Notes: generated by a model not told the origin, from the letters alone. A stretch of 64,000 nucleotides of DNA from Bradyrhizobium sp. (GCF_027451485.1 NZ_DAIDJE010000040.1:1-64000); one strand, 5' to 3'. Numbered from the stretch's first letter, positions 8,038 through 16,568 are shown. Numbers and translations: made by a program.

Positions 8038-8084
8038 TTTTCCGAGGTTCGTGAAAGTGGCGGGTGTCACGCGAACTTCGGAAA
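8038..8084. repeat. Short inverted repeat, family A arm
   Basis: TTTCCGAGGTTCG (8039-8051) pairs with CGAACTTCGGAAA (8072-8084) with one mismatch, around a 20-base loop. The arms match those of the palindromes at 68 and 29092, so this is a minimal member of the same family between the AraC and VOC genes. Confidence 0.7.
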
Positions 8085-8123
8085 AGTGGCACCATGACGC
8101 GCCGGCAATGAAATGGAGAGACC

Positions 8124-8483
8124 ATGTACGATCACATCGGAATCCGGGTCGGCGACCTCGGGGCCAGCGTCAAATTCTATGTCGCAGCGCTGGCGCCGCT
8201 CGGCTACGTCCTGTGTTCCAAGGACGCAAGCGGCGCGGGATTTGGACGGAAGGGCGAGCCGGCGCTTTGGCTGCATTTGCACAAGGGGCCGGGGGCGAGC
8301 GGCGCACATATCGCCTTCCGCGCTCCCGATCATGCGGCAATCGAGAAATTCCACAGTGAGGGATTGAAGGCCGGAGGACGCGACAACGGCGCCCCCGGTC
8401 CGCGCAAGGACTATGGTCCGACCTATTACGCCGCGTTCCTGATCGACCCCGACGGCAACAACGTCGAGGCCGTCCATACCTGA
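8124..8483 (+). CDS. VOC-family (glyoxalase/dioxygenase superfamily) protein
   Basis: A 119-residue single VOC domain made of two beta-alpha-beta-beta-beta modules. It starts MYDHIGIRVGDL with a metal-ligand-like His4, has ALWLHLH and AHIAFRAPD strands in the middle, and ends with the AFLIDPDGNNVEAV signature, whose final Glu is the usual second metal ligand. GGAGAG lies six bases before the ATG. Members include glyoxalase I, fosfomycin resistance proteins and isomerases; the substrate cannot be read from sequence. It stands alone between a repeat and a small SRPBCC gene. Confidence 0.88.
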   Translation: MYDHIGIRVGDLGASVKFYVAALAPLGYVLCSKDASGAGFGRKGEPALWLHLHKGPGASGAHIAFRAPDHAAIEKFHSEGLKAGGRDNGAPGPRKDYGPTYYAAFLIDPDGNNVEAVHT

Positions 8484-8575
8484 GACACAGCTATCAGCCC
8501 TCATTCTTTGGGCACTTGCGCCAGCGAGGGTCTCGAAGGATGAGGGTTGGATGCGTTATGAGGAAACCCACGCCC

Positions 8576-8971
8576 ATGGCATCTATTCACAAGAACTTTG
8601 CGATCGACGCGCATCCCGACGTGGTCTGGGATGCGGTGCGCGACTTCGGCGCAGTGCATCAGCGGCTGAACCCCGGTTTTGTCGTCGACTGTCGCCTTGA
8701 GGGCACCGTTCGCATCCTGACGTTTCACAACGGCGTGGTGGCGCGCGAGGAATTGGTGAATTGCGACGACACGCGGCGACGGCTGGTCTATGCCATCATC
8801 GGCGGCGAGCGCGTGCGACATTATAATGGCGCTGTACAGGTGCTCGAGAATGGCGGCGGCCAGACCCGGATGACGTGGATCGTCGATGTGCTGCCGAACG
8901 AGATCGCATCCTATATCGCCAGCCAGATGGACATCGCGATCGCCGCCATGCAGAAAACGCTCGGACGATAG
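8576..8971 (+). CDS. SRPBCC-family small-ligand-binding protein
   Basis: A 131-residue START/Bet v1-like domain. It opens with IHKNFAIDAHPDVVWDAVRDFG, the typical first strand and helix of polyketide cyclase/dehydrase-like SRPBCC proteins, and ends in a long C-terminal helix (NEIASYIASQMDIAIAAMQKTL). The ATG at 8576 is preferred to the frame start at 8516 because GAGGAAA lies nine bases upstream and the domain begins at once. The fold binds hydrophobic ligands. No catalytic residues are diagnostic and the ligand is unknown. Confidence 0.85.
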   Translation: MASIHKNFAIDAHPDVVWDAVRDFGAVHQRLNPGFVVDCRLEGTVRILTFHNGVVAREELVNCDDTRRRLVYAIIGGERVRHYNGAVQVLENGGGQTRMTWIVDVLPNEIASYIASQMDIAIAAMQKTLGR

Positions 8972-8976
8972 TCTCG

Positions 8977-10047
8977 CTACGCGATCGACCACAGGAAAGG
9001 CGGCCGCCCACCCGACGAGGTCGCGAGATTGATCGCAATATGGCGGCCGCAGCCCGCTGCAAGCCCCTCGAACAGGCCGTACAAAATATTGGCACAGGCG
9101 GGATGATAGTCGCTGACATCGTCCATCAGCTTCCAGCTCTCCTGGCTGATTTCGATGCGGCCTGACGTTTGATCAATCTCGGCGGCATCGTCCTGTGCCG
9201 TCAGCAAGGACATGAGCAACGCCGAACATTCTCTCGCTCCGCCATGTTGGCCGGCCAGCGCCTGTGCAACGTCATCGAAATACTGCATGCCGATCAGCTT
9301 GCCGGTGAGGCGCAGCAGATAGCCGGCGTCCTCGGGACCAAACAATTGCACCATCACCGGTGCGGCGGTGCGCACATATTCCATGGCGTAGTTGCGATAG
9401 GCCTTTTCCAGCCGCAGCTTTGGCCAATCCCCGACCGACAGCGACGGTGCGGTCGCGGGATCGAACGGCGGCGCCTCGAGATGGCGCGCGAACACCAGGC
9501 GCTGATCTGTTTCGAGCGGATGGTCATATTCGTAATAATAGCCTTCGAGGCCATCCTGACCGTCCACGCTCTGCTTGGTGCAGACGAAGCCGAGCTTGAG
9601 ATTTCCCAGCGCGACACCGTTGTTGGCGTGCCAGCCGCGCAGCATGGCGCGCGAGACTTCACCCGGCACGCCGCAGATCGCGGTACCCTTCCAGATCCAG
9701 CGCGGCACCGGATAGCGGATCCAGGCCTTGCGATCGCTCTCAAACATGTATTCGACATGCACGCCGCCGATCCAGTTGGAGAGATAATGATACTGTGCGG
9801 CGGCGACTGCGGGCGGCAGACCTCTGAGGCCAAGTTTGTCGAGACCCGGCAGGAAGCCTTCCTGCTGCTGGCGGCGAAACACGCGGAAGACGAACTCGGC
9901 GGCGTCGGCTGTGCCGCGGCGCGTCACGAGCGTGAGAATCAACCCCGTGAAGCAGGCGTGGTAGAGATCGGCGATGCTGCGCCATCCACTGGAGTCGATT
10001 TGATATTCGCCACCCGTCCGGCCGCGATTTCGTTCAGCGAATGTCAA
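8977..10047 (-). CDS. Unrecognised 356-residue protein, 5' end inside a repeat
   Basis: I do not recognise the family. The protein is soluble, without signal peptide or membrane segments, and rich in aromatic residues (QYHYLSNWIGG, GYYYEYDHPLE). A helical C-terminal half contains AGYLLRLTGKLIGMQYFDDVAQ. The reading frame starts with TTG at 10047, and its first 20 or so residues are encoded by the family-B palindrome at 9988-10156. That start is therefore doubtful: either a GTG at 9927 is used, or the 5' end of an older gene was replaced by the repeat. Coding signal is strong to the left of about 9985. The stop lies 5 bp from the convergent SRPBCC gene. Confidence 0.6.
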   Translation of the reverse strand: MTFAERNRGRTGGEYQIDSSGWRSIADLYHACFTGLILTLVTRRGTADAAEFVFRVFRRQQQEGFLPGLDKLGLRGLPPAVAAAQYHYLSNWIGGVHVEYMFESDRKAWIRYPVPRWIWKGTAICGVPGEVSRAMLRGWHANNGVALGNLKLGFVCTKQSVDGQDGLEGYYYEYDHPLETDQRLVFARHLEAPPFDPATAPSLSVGDWPKLRLEKAYRNYAMEYVRTAAPVMVQLFGPEDAGYLLRLTGKLIGMQYFDDVAQALAGQHGGARECSALLMSLLTAQDDAAEIDQTSGRIEISQESWKLMDDVSDYHPACANILYGLFEGLAAGCGRHIAINLATSSGGRPPFLWSIA

Positions 10048-10156
10048 ATCCTAAACTCCACTGCAAACATGTCCTTGCTGGTGGTCCTTTGATTCTAACA
10101 TTCGCAAAAGGTGCCCACTGAGAAGCAATTCGAATGTTAGAATCGGACCACCAGCC
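9988..10156. repeat. Palindromic repeat, family B (copy 1)
   Basis: Two palindromes: a GATTTGATATTCGCC arm facing GGCGAATGTCAAATC-like sequence, then GCTGGTGGTCC..TTCTAACATTCG facing CGAATGTTAGAA..GGACCACCAGC (10076-10155). The same double structure, closely similar in sequence, lies at 60154-60318. It overlaps the apparent 5' end of the 8977-10047 gene. Confidence 0.85.
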
Positions 10157-10184
10157 CACTGCGCCTGTTGCGCGGCGATATCCA

Positions 10185-11291
10185 TCACACCCTGAAATGC
10201 TTGGAGAGTTTCAGGCCCTGCGCCTGATAGTTGGAGCCGATGCGCTGACCGTACATCGCGTCGGGCCGTGACAGCATCTTCTCATACACCAGACGCCCGA
10301 CGATCTGGCCGTGCTCGAGAATGAACGGCACTTCGCGCGAGCGCACTTCCAGCACGGCGCGCGCTCCCTTGCCGCCGGCGCCCGCATAGCCGAAGCCGGG
10401 ATCAAAGAATCCGGCATAGTGCACGCGAAACTCGCCGACCAGGGGATCAAACGGCACCATCTCGGCGGCGTAATCCGGCGGCACCTGCACCGCTTCTTTC
10501 GAAGCCAGTATGTAGAACTCGCCGGGATCGAGAATGAGGCTGCGGTCGGACCGCGCTGCGATCGGCTCCCAGAACTCATCGACCGCATAGCCGCCGCGCC
10601 GATCGACATCGACCACGCCGGTGTGGCGCTTGGCGCGATAGCCGACGAAGCCGCCGGCCTTTTCGCCGGAGAGATCGACGCTCAAGGCGACGCCGCCCGT
10701 GAGATCGGCATCATCTGCATCGACCAGCTTTTCCGCATCGTGCAGCGCATCGAGCTCGCGGGGGCTGAGGACCGCTTCGCCAACTCGAAAGCGTACCTGG
10801 GAGAGACGCGATCCCTCGCGGAGCAGCACCGGAAAGGTTTTGGGGCTGATCTCGGCATAGAGCGGGCCGTGATAGCCCGCGCCGATCATGTCGAAGCGGC
10901 GGGTGCCGTCGGCGATCACGCGCGTGAAGACGTCGAGCCGGCCGGTCGAACTCTTCGGGTTGGCGGCGGCAACGATCTCACGCGGCAGCGCCAAAGACTC
11001 CAGGAGCGGCACGATGTAAACGCAGTTGGTTTCCAGCACCGCCCCGTCGGAAAGGCTGATCTCGTGCAGCTTCAACTCGTCGATGCGCTCGGCAACCGTT
11101 GCGCTGGGGCCCGGCAGAAAACTCGCGCGAACCCGGTAGGCGATGTCGCCGAGACGCAGATCGAGGCTCGCGGGCTGAATCTGGCTCTCGACAAAGGGGT
11201 AGGCGGGCTGGATCAGGCCATCATCCGCCATCGCCGCGATCATGCGATCGGGCAGGATTCCATTGGCGCCGGGCGGAAGCGTGAAGCTCAC
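10185..11291 (-). CDS. dcd: dCTP deaminase, long duplicated form
   Basis: A 368-residue protein, about twice the usual Dcd length, in the form found in alphaproteobacteria. Two dUTPase-like halves are visible. The N-half has QIQPASLDLRLGD, NPKSSTGRLD and AEISPKTFPV. The C-half repeats the pattern with ILDPGEFYILASKE, FFDPGFGYAG and VPFILEHGQIVGRLVYEKM. It deaminates dCTP to dUTP for thymidylate synthesis. The start is GTG at 11291. It is divergent from metZ, whose SAM-II leader begins 118 bp away, and its 3' side is flanked by the family-B repeat. The identification is confident. Confidence 0.93.
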   Translation of the reverse strand: MSFTLPPGANGILPDRMIAAMADDGLIQPAYPFVESQIQPASLDLRLGDIAYRVRASFLPGPSATVAERIDELKLHEISLSDGAVLETNCVYIVPLLESLALPREIVAAANPKSSTGRLDVFTRVIADGTRRFDMIGAGYHGPLYAEISPKTFPVLLREGSRLSQVRFRVGEAVLSPRELDALHDAEKLVDADDADLTGGVALSVDLSGEKAGGFVGYRAKRHTGVVDVDRRGGYAVDEFWEPIAARSDRSLILDPGEFYILASKEAVQVPPDYAAEMVPFDPLVGEFRVHYAGFFDPGFGYAGAGGKGARAVLEVRSREVPFILEHGQIVGRLVYEKMLSRPDAMYGQRIGSNYQAQGLKLSKHFRV

Positions 11292-11408
11292 GGAATACGA
11301 TCCCTATACGGCGGCCAAACCGCCAAATGGCGAAAAACAAGGGCTTTTACCGGTTATCCGATGGCCGCCTTGACGGAAAGAGTGCGAGGGAATACAGCAT
11401 GACTTATC

Positions 11409-11460
11409 CCGTGGTGATTTGAGCCGGCCGGCTTGCAGCCACGTTAAATAAGTCGCTAAA
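11409..11460 (+). ncRNA. SAM-II riboswitch (metA/metZ type)
   Basis: The aptamer core matches SAM-II closely: CGTGGTGATTTG, a short GC-rich loop, GGCTTGCAGCCACG closing the first stem, then TTAAATAAGTCGCTAAA, which forms the pseudoknot strand. It lies 93 bp before metZ on the same strand, the classic location in alphaproteobacteria. Binding of S-adenosylmethionine should lower metZ expression. Confidence 0.95.
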
Positions 11461-11462
11461 CA

Positions 11463-11516
11463 GGCCGGGGACAATGTGATCCCGGCCTTATGGAGTTTCT
11501 CCAGGCCGGTTTTTTT
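11463..11516 (+). terminator. Riboswitch expression platform with alternative hairpins
   Basis: Right after the SAM-II core, GGCCGGG (11463-11469) can pair with CCCGGCC (11481-11487). The latter can alternatively pair, as CCGGCCT (11482-11488), with AGGCCGG (11503-11509), which is followed by eight T residues. The second fold is an intrinsic terminator and the two are mutually exclusive. A third hairpin (GGCCGTT/AACGGCC, 11519-11538) precedes the ribosome binding site. Confidence 0.75.
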
Positions 11517-11552
11517 GTGGCCGTTTTCGAGAACGGCCATGACGGAGGTCAC

Positions 11553-12758
11553 ATGTCTAAGTCTGCGCCTGCTACACCCGCCCCTTCCCGCTACCGTCCC
11601 GAAACCCGGCTGGTTCATTCCGGAACCATTCGCTCGGAATTCGGCGAGACGTCCGAAGCGCTGTTTCTCACCCAGGGCTATGTCTACGACTCGGCCGAGC
11701 AATGCGAGGCACGCTTCAAGGGCGAAGACCCCGGCTACATCTATTCGCGCTACTCCAATCCGACGATCGCGATGTTCGAGCGCCGCATGATCGAACTCGA
11801 GGGCGCCGAGGCTGGCCGCTCCACCGCAACCGGGATGGCGGCGGTGACGACCGCCGTTCTCGCGCCATTGAGAGCCGGCGATCACGTGGTGGCGGCAAAG
11901 GCGATGTTCGGCTCCTGCCGCTATGTGGTGGAAGACCTGCTGCCGCGCTACGGCATCGCATCGACGCTGGTCGATGGCCTTGATCTCGACGAGTGGAAGC
12001 GCGCGATGCGGCCGAACACCAGGAGTTTCTTCCTCGAAAGCCCGACCAATCCAACGCTCGACGTGCTCGACATCTCCGCGATAGCCGAGATCGCCCATGC
12101 CGGCGGAGCGCGGCTGATCGTCGACAACGTATTCGCGACGCCGATCTGGCAAAGCCCGCTCGCGCTTGGCGCCGATGTCGTGGTCTATTCCGCGACCAAA
12201 CACATCGACGGCCAGGGCCGCTGTCTTGGCGGCATGATCCTGTCGTCTGAGGCCTTCATTGCCGAACACCTGCACACCTTCATGCGCCAGACCGGCCCGT
12301 CGCTATCGCCGTTCAACGCCTGGGTGCTGCTCAAGGGACTGGAGACGCTGGCGCTGCGCGTTCGCGCCCAGACCGACAACGCGGCGAAGGTGGCCGATGC
12401 GCTGGCGCAGCACCCGAAAATCTCGCGACTGATCTATCCCGGCCGCGAGGATCATCCGCAGGCGGCGCTGGTGAAGAAGCAGATGCGGGGAGGATCGACG
12501 CTGGTCGGCTTCGAGGTCAAGGGCGGCAAGCCGGCCGCGTTCCGCACGCTCAATGCGCTGAAGCTCGCCTGCATCTCCAACAATCTCGGCGACGCCAAAA
12601 GCATTGTCACCCATCCGGCGACCACCACCCATCAGCGATTGTCGCCGGAAGCGCGCGCCGAACTCGGCATCACCGACGGCTTCATCCGCTTCTCCGCCGG
12701 CCTCGAACATGCCGACGACCTGATCGAGGATTTGCACGCGGCGCTGGAAAAGGCGTGA
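11553..12758 (+). CDS. metZ: O-succinylhomoserine sulfhydrylase
   Basis: A 401-residue Cys/Met-metabolism PLP enzyme. The cofactor lysine is Lys216 in YSATKHIDG, preceded by the DNVFATP aspartate strand, with YSRYSNPT and the phosphate-binding TGMAAV loop near 93. It makes homocysteine from O-succinylhomoserine and sulfide in methionine synthesis. The ATG at 11553 has GGAGG five bases upstream. The SAM-II riboswitch in its leader confirms the methionine pathway role and gives feedback control. The gene appears monocistronic; the downstream SGNH genes run the other way. Confidence 0.95.
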   Translation: MSKSAPATPAPSRYRPETRLVHSGTIRSEFGETSEALFLTQGYVYDSAEQCEARFKGEDPGYIYSRYSNPTIAMFERRMIELEGAEAGRSTATGMAAVTTAVLAPLRAGDHVVAAKAMFGSCRYVVEDLLPRYGIASTLVDGLDLDEWKRAMRPNTRSFFLESPTNPTLDVLDISAIAEIAHAGGARLIVDNVFATPIWQSPLALGADVVVYSATKHIDGQGRCLGGMILSSEAFIAEHLHTFMRQTGPSLSPFNAWVLLKGLETLALRVRAQTDNAAKVADALAQHPKISRLIYPGREDHPQAALVKKQMRGGSTLVGFEVKGGKPAAFRTLNALKLACISNNLGDAKSIVTHPATTTHQRLSPEARAELGITDGFIRFSAGLEHADDLIEDLHAALEKA

Positions 12759-12804
12759 AGGTAATCCGGATGCACGAGTGTGCTGCACCGCGTCCGGGAC
12801 TCCA

Positions 12805-13818
12805 TTACATCGCGCGATTGGCCGGAGCAACGACGCCGAGCTTGATCCGGCCGACCGAGCGAATGATGTCATCGCCGAGGATCTGGGCGAAGCAGGCATA
12901 GCCCCAATCGTTCATGTGCAGGCCGTCGGCAATCACGAAGCTGTCGATCGGCAACGCCTGGTTCTCGTGCCACTGACGCATCACCTCGAAGCGAGGGAAC
13001 ACGCCGACATGGCGAAGCTGGGCAACTCTGCTGAGCAGCCTCACCATCTTGCTGGCGCCTTCCTGGTGCTCGGTCACCCGCGGCGAATATTGCAGATCGA
13101 CCAGAACGACGTCGGCGCCCGCCGTCTGGATGCGGGTCACGCCGTCCTGGACCATCTGCGCGACCGCATCGGGATCGAGATTTCGCAACACCGCGTTGGT
13201 GCCGACCTGCCAGATCACGAGATCTGGCTTCATGTCGGTCACCTCGGCTTGCAGCCGCTTCATCATCTCGGCCGCGGTCTCGCCACCACGGCCGCGGTTG
13301 ACCACCGTGATGTCGGCGGTGGGATATTTCCGGTGAAGCTGCGCCGCCAGACGGTTGGGATAGGTGAATTCCGGCGCGGACGTGCCATAGCCTTGCGTCG
13401 ACGACGAGCCGAAAGCCACGATCACCACCGGTTCGCCCGCGGCGAGCTTGTGCACGAGATGCGGCAGCGCGAACGACCTCCTGACGCCCTTCGGCGGCAG
13501 GCACGGCACGCGGCCGAAAATGTCGCCCGCCGCTTTCGCCGCCCGCGTGACCTTTTCGATCGCCTTCTCGGCGAGGCTCTTCGGTGCCGACTGGCCGTTC
13601 GGCTGCGGCGCGCCCGTCGATGGCGCGGCACCCGGGTCGACGGCCGCTGCATCACCAACTTCAGTGGATTTTTCCGCCGCGGCCGGCTTCGGCGCCTCTG
13701 CCTTGGCCTTATCGGAAACCGCCGCCTGCTGTGGGTCCTCCGCGCGGGCGGATACTGCCGGCATCAGCAGCACCAAAACAATGAAGCAAAAACGGCGGCA
13801 ATAACTCCGAACCATCAT
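12805..13818 (-). CDS. SGNH/GDSL hydrolase-family exported protein
   Basis: A 337-residue protein with an N-terminal signal sequence (cleavage near VSARAE) and an Ala/Pro-rich linker to about residue 110. The SGNH domain has block I AFGSSSTQGYG (nucleophile Ser), block II Gly in RGRGGETA, block III QVGTNAV with Asn, and block V DGLHMND with Asp and His. All catalytic residues are present, so ester hydrolysis or acetyl transfer is plausible. It is the third gene of an apparent opgC-SGNH-SGNH operon, 15 bp after the second gene. A role in trimming or adding O-acyl groups on periplasmic glucans is inferred from context. Confidence 0.87.
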   Translation of the reverse strand: MMVRSYCRRFCFIVLVLLMPAVSARAEDPQQAAVSDKAKAEAPKPAAAEKSTEVGDAAAVDPGAAPSTGAPQPNGQSAPKSLAEKAIEKVTRAAKAAGDIFGRVPCLPPKGVRRSFALPHLVHKLAAGEPVVIVAFGSSSTQGYGTSAPEFTYPNRLAAQLHRKYPTADITVVNRGRGGETAAEMMKRLQAEVTDMKPDLVIWQVGTNAVLRNLDPDAVAQMVQDGVTRIQTAGADVVLVDLQYSPRVTEHQEGASKMVRLLSRVAQLRHVGVFPRFEVMRQWHENQALPIDSFVIADGLHMNDWGYACFAQILGDDIIRSVGRIKLGVVAPANRAM

Positions 13819-13833
13819 CAAAGGCAGACTTTC

Positions 13834-14619
13834 TCAATTCTCCTGCGCCGGCTTCGGATGGGCCGAAGCGATAATGAACTGCGACAATGCGCGCCCGAGG
13901 CAGCCATGAACCTGCTTTGCGAGCTCCGCACCATGAACCGGTGCAAATAGATCGAACGCTCCGTCCTCGGACCATTTCTGCATCAGCGCGAAGCGATCGA
14001 ACAGCGGAACTTCCTGCTCCTGCGCCACCACCCGCATGTTATCCAGGTAGGCCGAAGGCGAAATCATCGATTCCGTGCGCGGACTATATTGCGGATTGAC
14101 CAAGACCGCATCAACGCCGGCCTCCCGCAAGGCCACGACGCCAGCGTCCACCGCATTGCGAAAATCGTCCGGATCCACCGCGCGCACCGCGTCGACGGTT
14201 CCGGTTTGCCATATCACCAAGGTCGGCTTTTTGCTTTCAACCAGCTTCGCCAGCCCGGGCGCGACCTCTTCGGCCGTCTTCTTGGCCTGTATTTCTACGG
14301 ATAGATTGACCTCGATCGCCGGCAGCTTCTCTTTCAAGGCGGTGAGCATCTGGCCGGGATAGGCGGCAGCCTCCGGAGCCCCCGCGTTGATCGCCGATGA
14401 CCGACTGCCGACGACAAGGATATTCAGCGGGCCGCCGGCCTTGACGGCCTCCGCAACCTTCGGCAGCGCCACATCGCCCGACAGGAGATAGTCGGGAACT
14501 TCGCAGGCGGGCGCCGCGGCGGGCGCGTTGGATGCAGCATCATCGGCATGCGCGGAAGCGGCCGCCAGAAAACCGGCCAGCAGGCTCACACTCAGGAATG
14601 CCCCTGAGACCAACTTCAT
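13834..14619 (-). CDS. SGNH-like exported protein, catalytic residues degraded
   Basis: A 261-residue paralogue of the downstream gene, with a signal peptide ending near ASAHAD. Block I reads VVGSRSSAINAG and block III QTGTVDAV, where the catalytic Asn is replaced by Val. The block V Asp-x-x-His is not recognisable (APVHGAE in its place). Sequence shared with the neighbour (LVIWQ.GT, VLV..QYSPR) shows common origin. It may be a non-enzymatic or structurally altered partner. The start at 14619 overlaps the opgC stop by four bases (ATGA), with GGGAGGGGG upstream, so the two are translationally coupled. Confidence 0.82.
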   Translation of the reverse strand: MKLVSGAFLSVSLLAGFLAAASAHADDAASNAPAAAPACEVPDYLLSGDVALPKVAEAVKAGGPLNILVVGSRSSAINAGAPEAAAYPGQMLTALKEKLPAIEVNLSVEIQAKKTAEEVAPGLAKLVESKKPTLVIWQTGTVDAVRAVDPDDFRNAVDAGVVALREAGVDAVLVNPQYSPRTESMISPSAYLDNMRVVAQEQEVPLFDRFALMQKWSEDGAFDLFAPVHGAELAKQVHGCLGRALSQFIIASAHPKPAQEN

Positions 14620-15851
14620 GCGCCCCCTCCCGCCAGATCGGCGTTGCCGGCGGCGGCCTTGGCGCGGCCACTCTTGTCGGCGGAATGTTTGTACCACGAA
14701 AACATCCAGGCCGCGCCGGACATGATCAGTATCCCTGAAATACTGATAACAAAATGCAGCCCGGTTCCACCCGACAACTCCGCCAGGATGAAATGGCCGG
14801 CGAAAGCCAAAAACACGCCTAGGCAGAATATCTCAAGGGAATGCTGGCCACAGAGGATCAAAGGTCGCAGCCACGGCGATTTCAGGCCCGGCCAGTCTCT
14901 GGGCAGGAAGCGCACGGTCAGAGCGGCCAGCGCGAGGAAGTGCGCAAAACGCAGCACGTCCAGGTCGGTCTTGCTGATCGGATACATCCACTGCTCGAGC
15001 CGCTTGGGCATCAGATGGCCGAGCTGCGGCACATACCAGGTCAGCGTCACCAGGAAGGCGAACAGCAGGTAGGCGCCACAGATCCACAGCGTGATCGGCG
15101 AGGCGATAATACGCGACATCCGCTGCGCGCCGCCTTGCGCGCACCAGGCACCGAACACGAACAGCAATTGCCAGGCGAACGGGTTGAAAAACCAGGAGCC
15201 GTTCGGATAGGCCGAGAAATGCAGATCGAATTGCCAGGTCGCCGCGTAAAGCAGCACCGATAGCCCCAGCGTCAGGTCCGCACTGCGCCGCATCAGCCAC
15301 AGGATGAACGGCAGCCATAGCATCAGCACGATATAGAGCGGCAGCACGTCCATGTTGACGGGACGAAATCGCAGCAGCAGCGCCTGAACGATGGTGACGT
15401 CGGGCTCCTTCAGAAAATCCATGATCCCCATTTCTTCGGTGTAGAGCGGATTCTCGAAGCTGGTGGCGACGTAGGAGATCTCGGCCAGGAAGATCGTGAA
15501 CAGGAACACGTGGGCGACATAGATCTGCCAGACCCGTCGCAGGATCCGCGCCGTCGCGACTACAAAGCCCGCCTCGCGCATCGCGCGGCCGTAGACGAAG
15601 GAGGCGGTGTAACCGGAAATGAAGATGAAGATTTCGGTGGCGTCGGAAAATCCGTAGTTGCGGATGGTCAGCCAGGTCAGAAGATTTTGCGGCAGGTGAT
15701 CGATGAAGATCAGCCACAGCGCCAGCCCCCGGAACAGGTCGAGCCGCAGCTCGCGCTCCGTCGGACGCGCGATCGCAGGTGCTTTCGCGAGTGGAACAAC
15801 GCCCGCACCAGCCGATAGCGGCGCGGAAATCTGATCGGCAACCGAGGTCAT
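14616..15851 (-). CDS. opgC: OpgC-family membrane acyltransferase (periplasmic glucan modification)
   Basis: A 411-residue integral membrane protein with about ten hydrophobic segments. It matches OpgC: N-terminal RELRLDLFRGLALWLIFIDHLPQN, then a GFSDATEIFIFISGY motif conserved in OpgC proteins. OpgC adds succinyl groups to osmoregulated periplasmic glucans in related bacteria. ATG 15851 is chosen over the frame start at 16007 because the upstream part lacks protein character. It is first in an operon with two SGNH-family proteins, an arrangement that suggests paired acyl addition and removal. Donor and acceptor here are inferred, not visible. Confidence 0.88.
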   Translation of the reverse strand: MTSVADQISAPLSAGAGVVPLAKAPAIARPTERELRLDLFRGLALWLIFIDHLPQNLLTWLTIRNYGFSDATEIFIFISGYTASFVYGRAMREAGFVVATARILRRVWQIYVAHVFLFTIFLAEISYVATSFENPLYTEEMGIMDFLKEPDVTIVQALLLRFRPVNMDVLPLYIVLMLWLPFILWLMRRSADLTLGLSVLLYAATWQFDLHFSAYPNGSWFFNPFAWQLLFVFGAWCAQGGAQRMSRIIASPITLWICGAYLLFAFLVTLTWYVPQLGHLMPKRLEQWMYPISKTDLDVLRFAHFLALAALTVRFLPRDWPGLKSPWLRPLILCGQHSLEIFCLGVFLAFAGHFILAELSGGTGLHFVISISGILIMSGAAWMFSWYKHSADKSGRAKAAAGNADLAGGGA

Positions 15852-16029
15852 CTCACACTGTCTCGGACGGGTTAGGCTGCTTCGCCGATGCGTTCTGTCA
15901 ATTCTACAGGCCGCCGGGCAACAAGCAAAGCCGGCGCTTAAGCGGCAACTGTGGTGAAACAGCGGTGGAATTAATCTGATAAAGCTCCCCGGGGCAGGTG
16001 GCCGCAATTGGTTCTGCTGAAACGATCGG

Positions 16030-16131
16030 CTAGTGTCCCGATTCCGAAGTTCGTATTATTGATCTGGTGTGGCTCTGGTTCAGAAGTCCGCATAACGAGG
16101 CCGCGGCAGAAAGGATGCGGACTTCTGAACC
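16030..16131. repeat. Palindromic repeat, family A relative, 17-bp perfect arms
   Basis: Begins CTAGTG followed by TTCCGAAGTTCGT, as in family A. It then contains a perfect 17-bp inverted repeat: GGTTCAGAAGTCCGCAT (16077-16093) and its complement at 16115-16131, with a 21-base spacer. It sits 45 bp before apaG and could fold in the apaG leader. Confidence 0.85.
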
Positions 16132-16175
16132 ACTCGCCACGATGCAACACAACTTCCAAAGTCAAATTGATCTGC

Positions 16176-16568
16176 ATGTACCGCGCCGTAACCCGCGACA
16201 TCGAAGTGACCGTGGAGCCGAATTTTCTCCCGGAGCGTTCCTCCGCGGAGAAACAGCAGTATTTCTGGTCCTATACGATCGTGATCACCAATTCGGGTCA
16301 TGAAACCGTGCAGTTGCGCACGCGGCATTGGATCATCACCGACGCGACCGGCCGGCGGCAGGAAGTCCGCGGCGAGGGTGTGGTTGGCGAACAACCGGTG
16401 CTCGCGCCCGGCGAGCGCTTCGAATATACCAGCGGGGTTCCACTGCCGACCACATCCGGCTTCATGACCGGACGCTATCAGATGGTGAACGAAAGCGGCG
16501 AGAAGTTCGAGATCGACGTACCGACCTTCTCGCTCGACAGTCCCGAGGCGAAACGGGTTTTGAATTGA
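16176..16568 (+). CDS. apaG: ApaG protein
   Basis: A 130-residue ApaG/CorD-like beta-sandwich, complete and of standard length. Typical strands are visible: YRAVTRDIEVTVEPNFLPERS, FWSYTIVITNSG, RHWIITDATG, VRGEGVVGEQPVLAPGE, and the FEYTSGVPL..SGFMTG region. The frame is open upstream to 16008, but that part is the repeat; the ATG at 16176 starts the conserved domain. ApaG is linked to divalent-cation homeostasis in enterobacteria, but its molecular function is unsettled. It converges on hslO. Confidence 0.95.
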   Translation: MYRAVTRDIEVTVEPNFLPERSSAEKQQYFWSYTIVITNSGHETVQLRTRHWIITDATGRRQEVRGEGVVGEQPVLAPGERFEYTSGVPLPTTSGFMTGRYQMVNESGEKFEIDVPTFSLDSPEAKRVLN

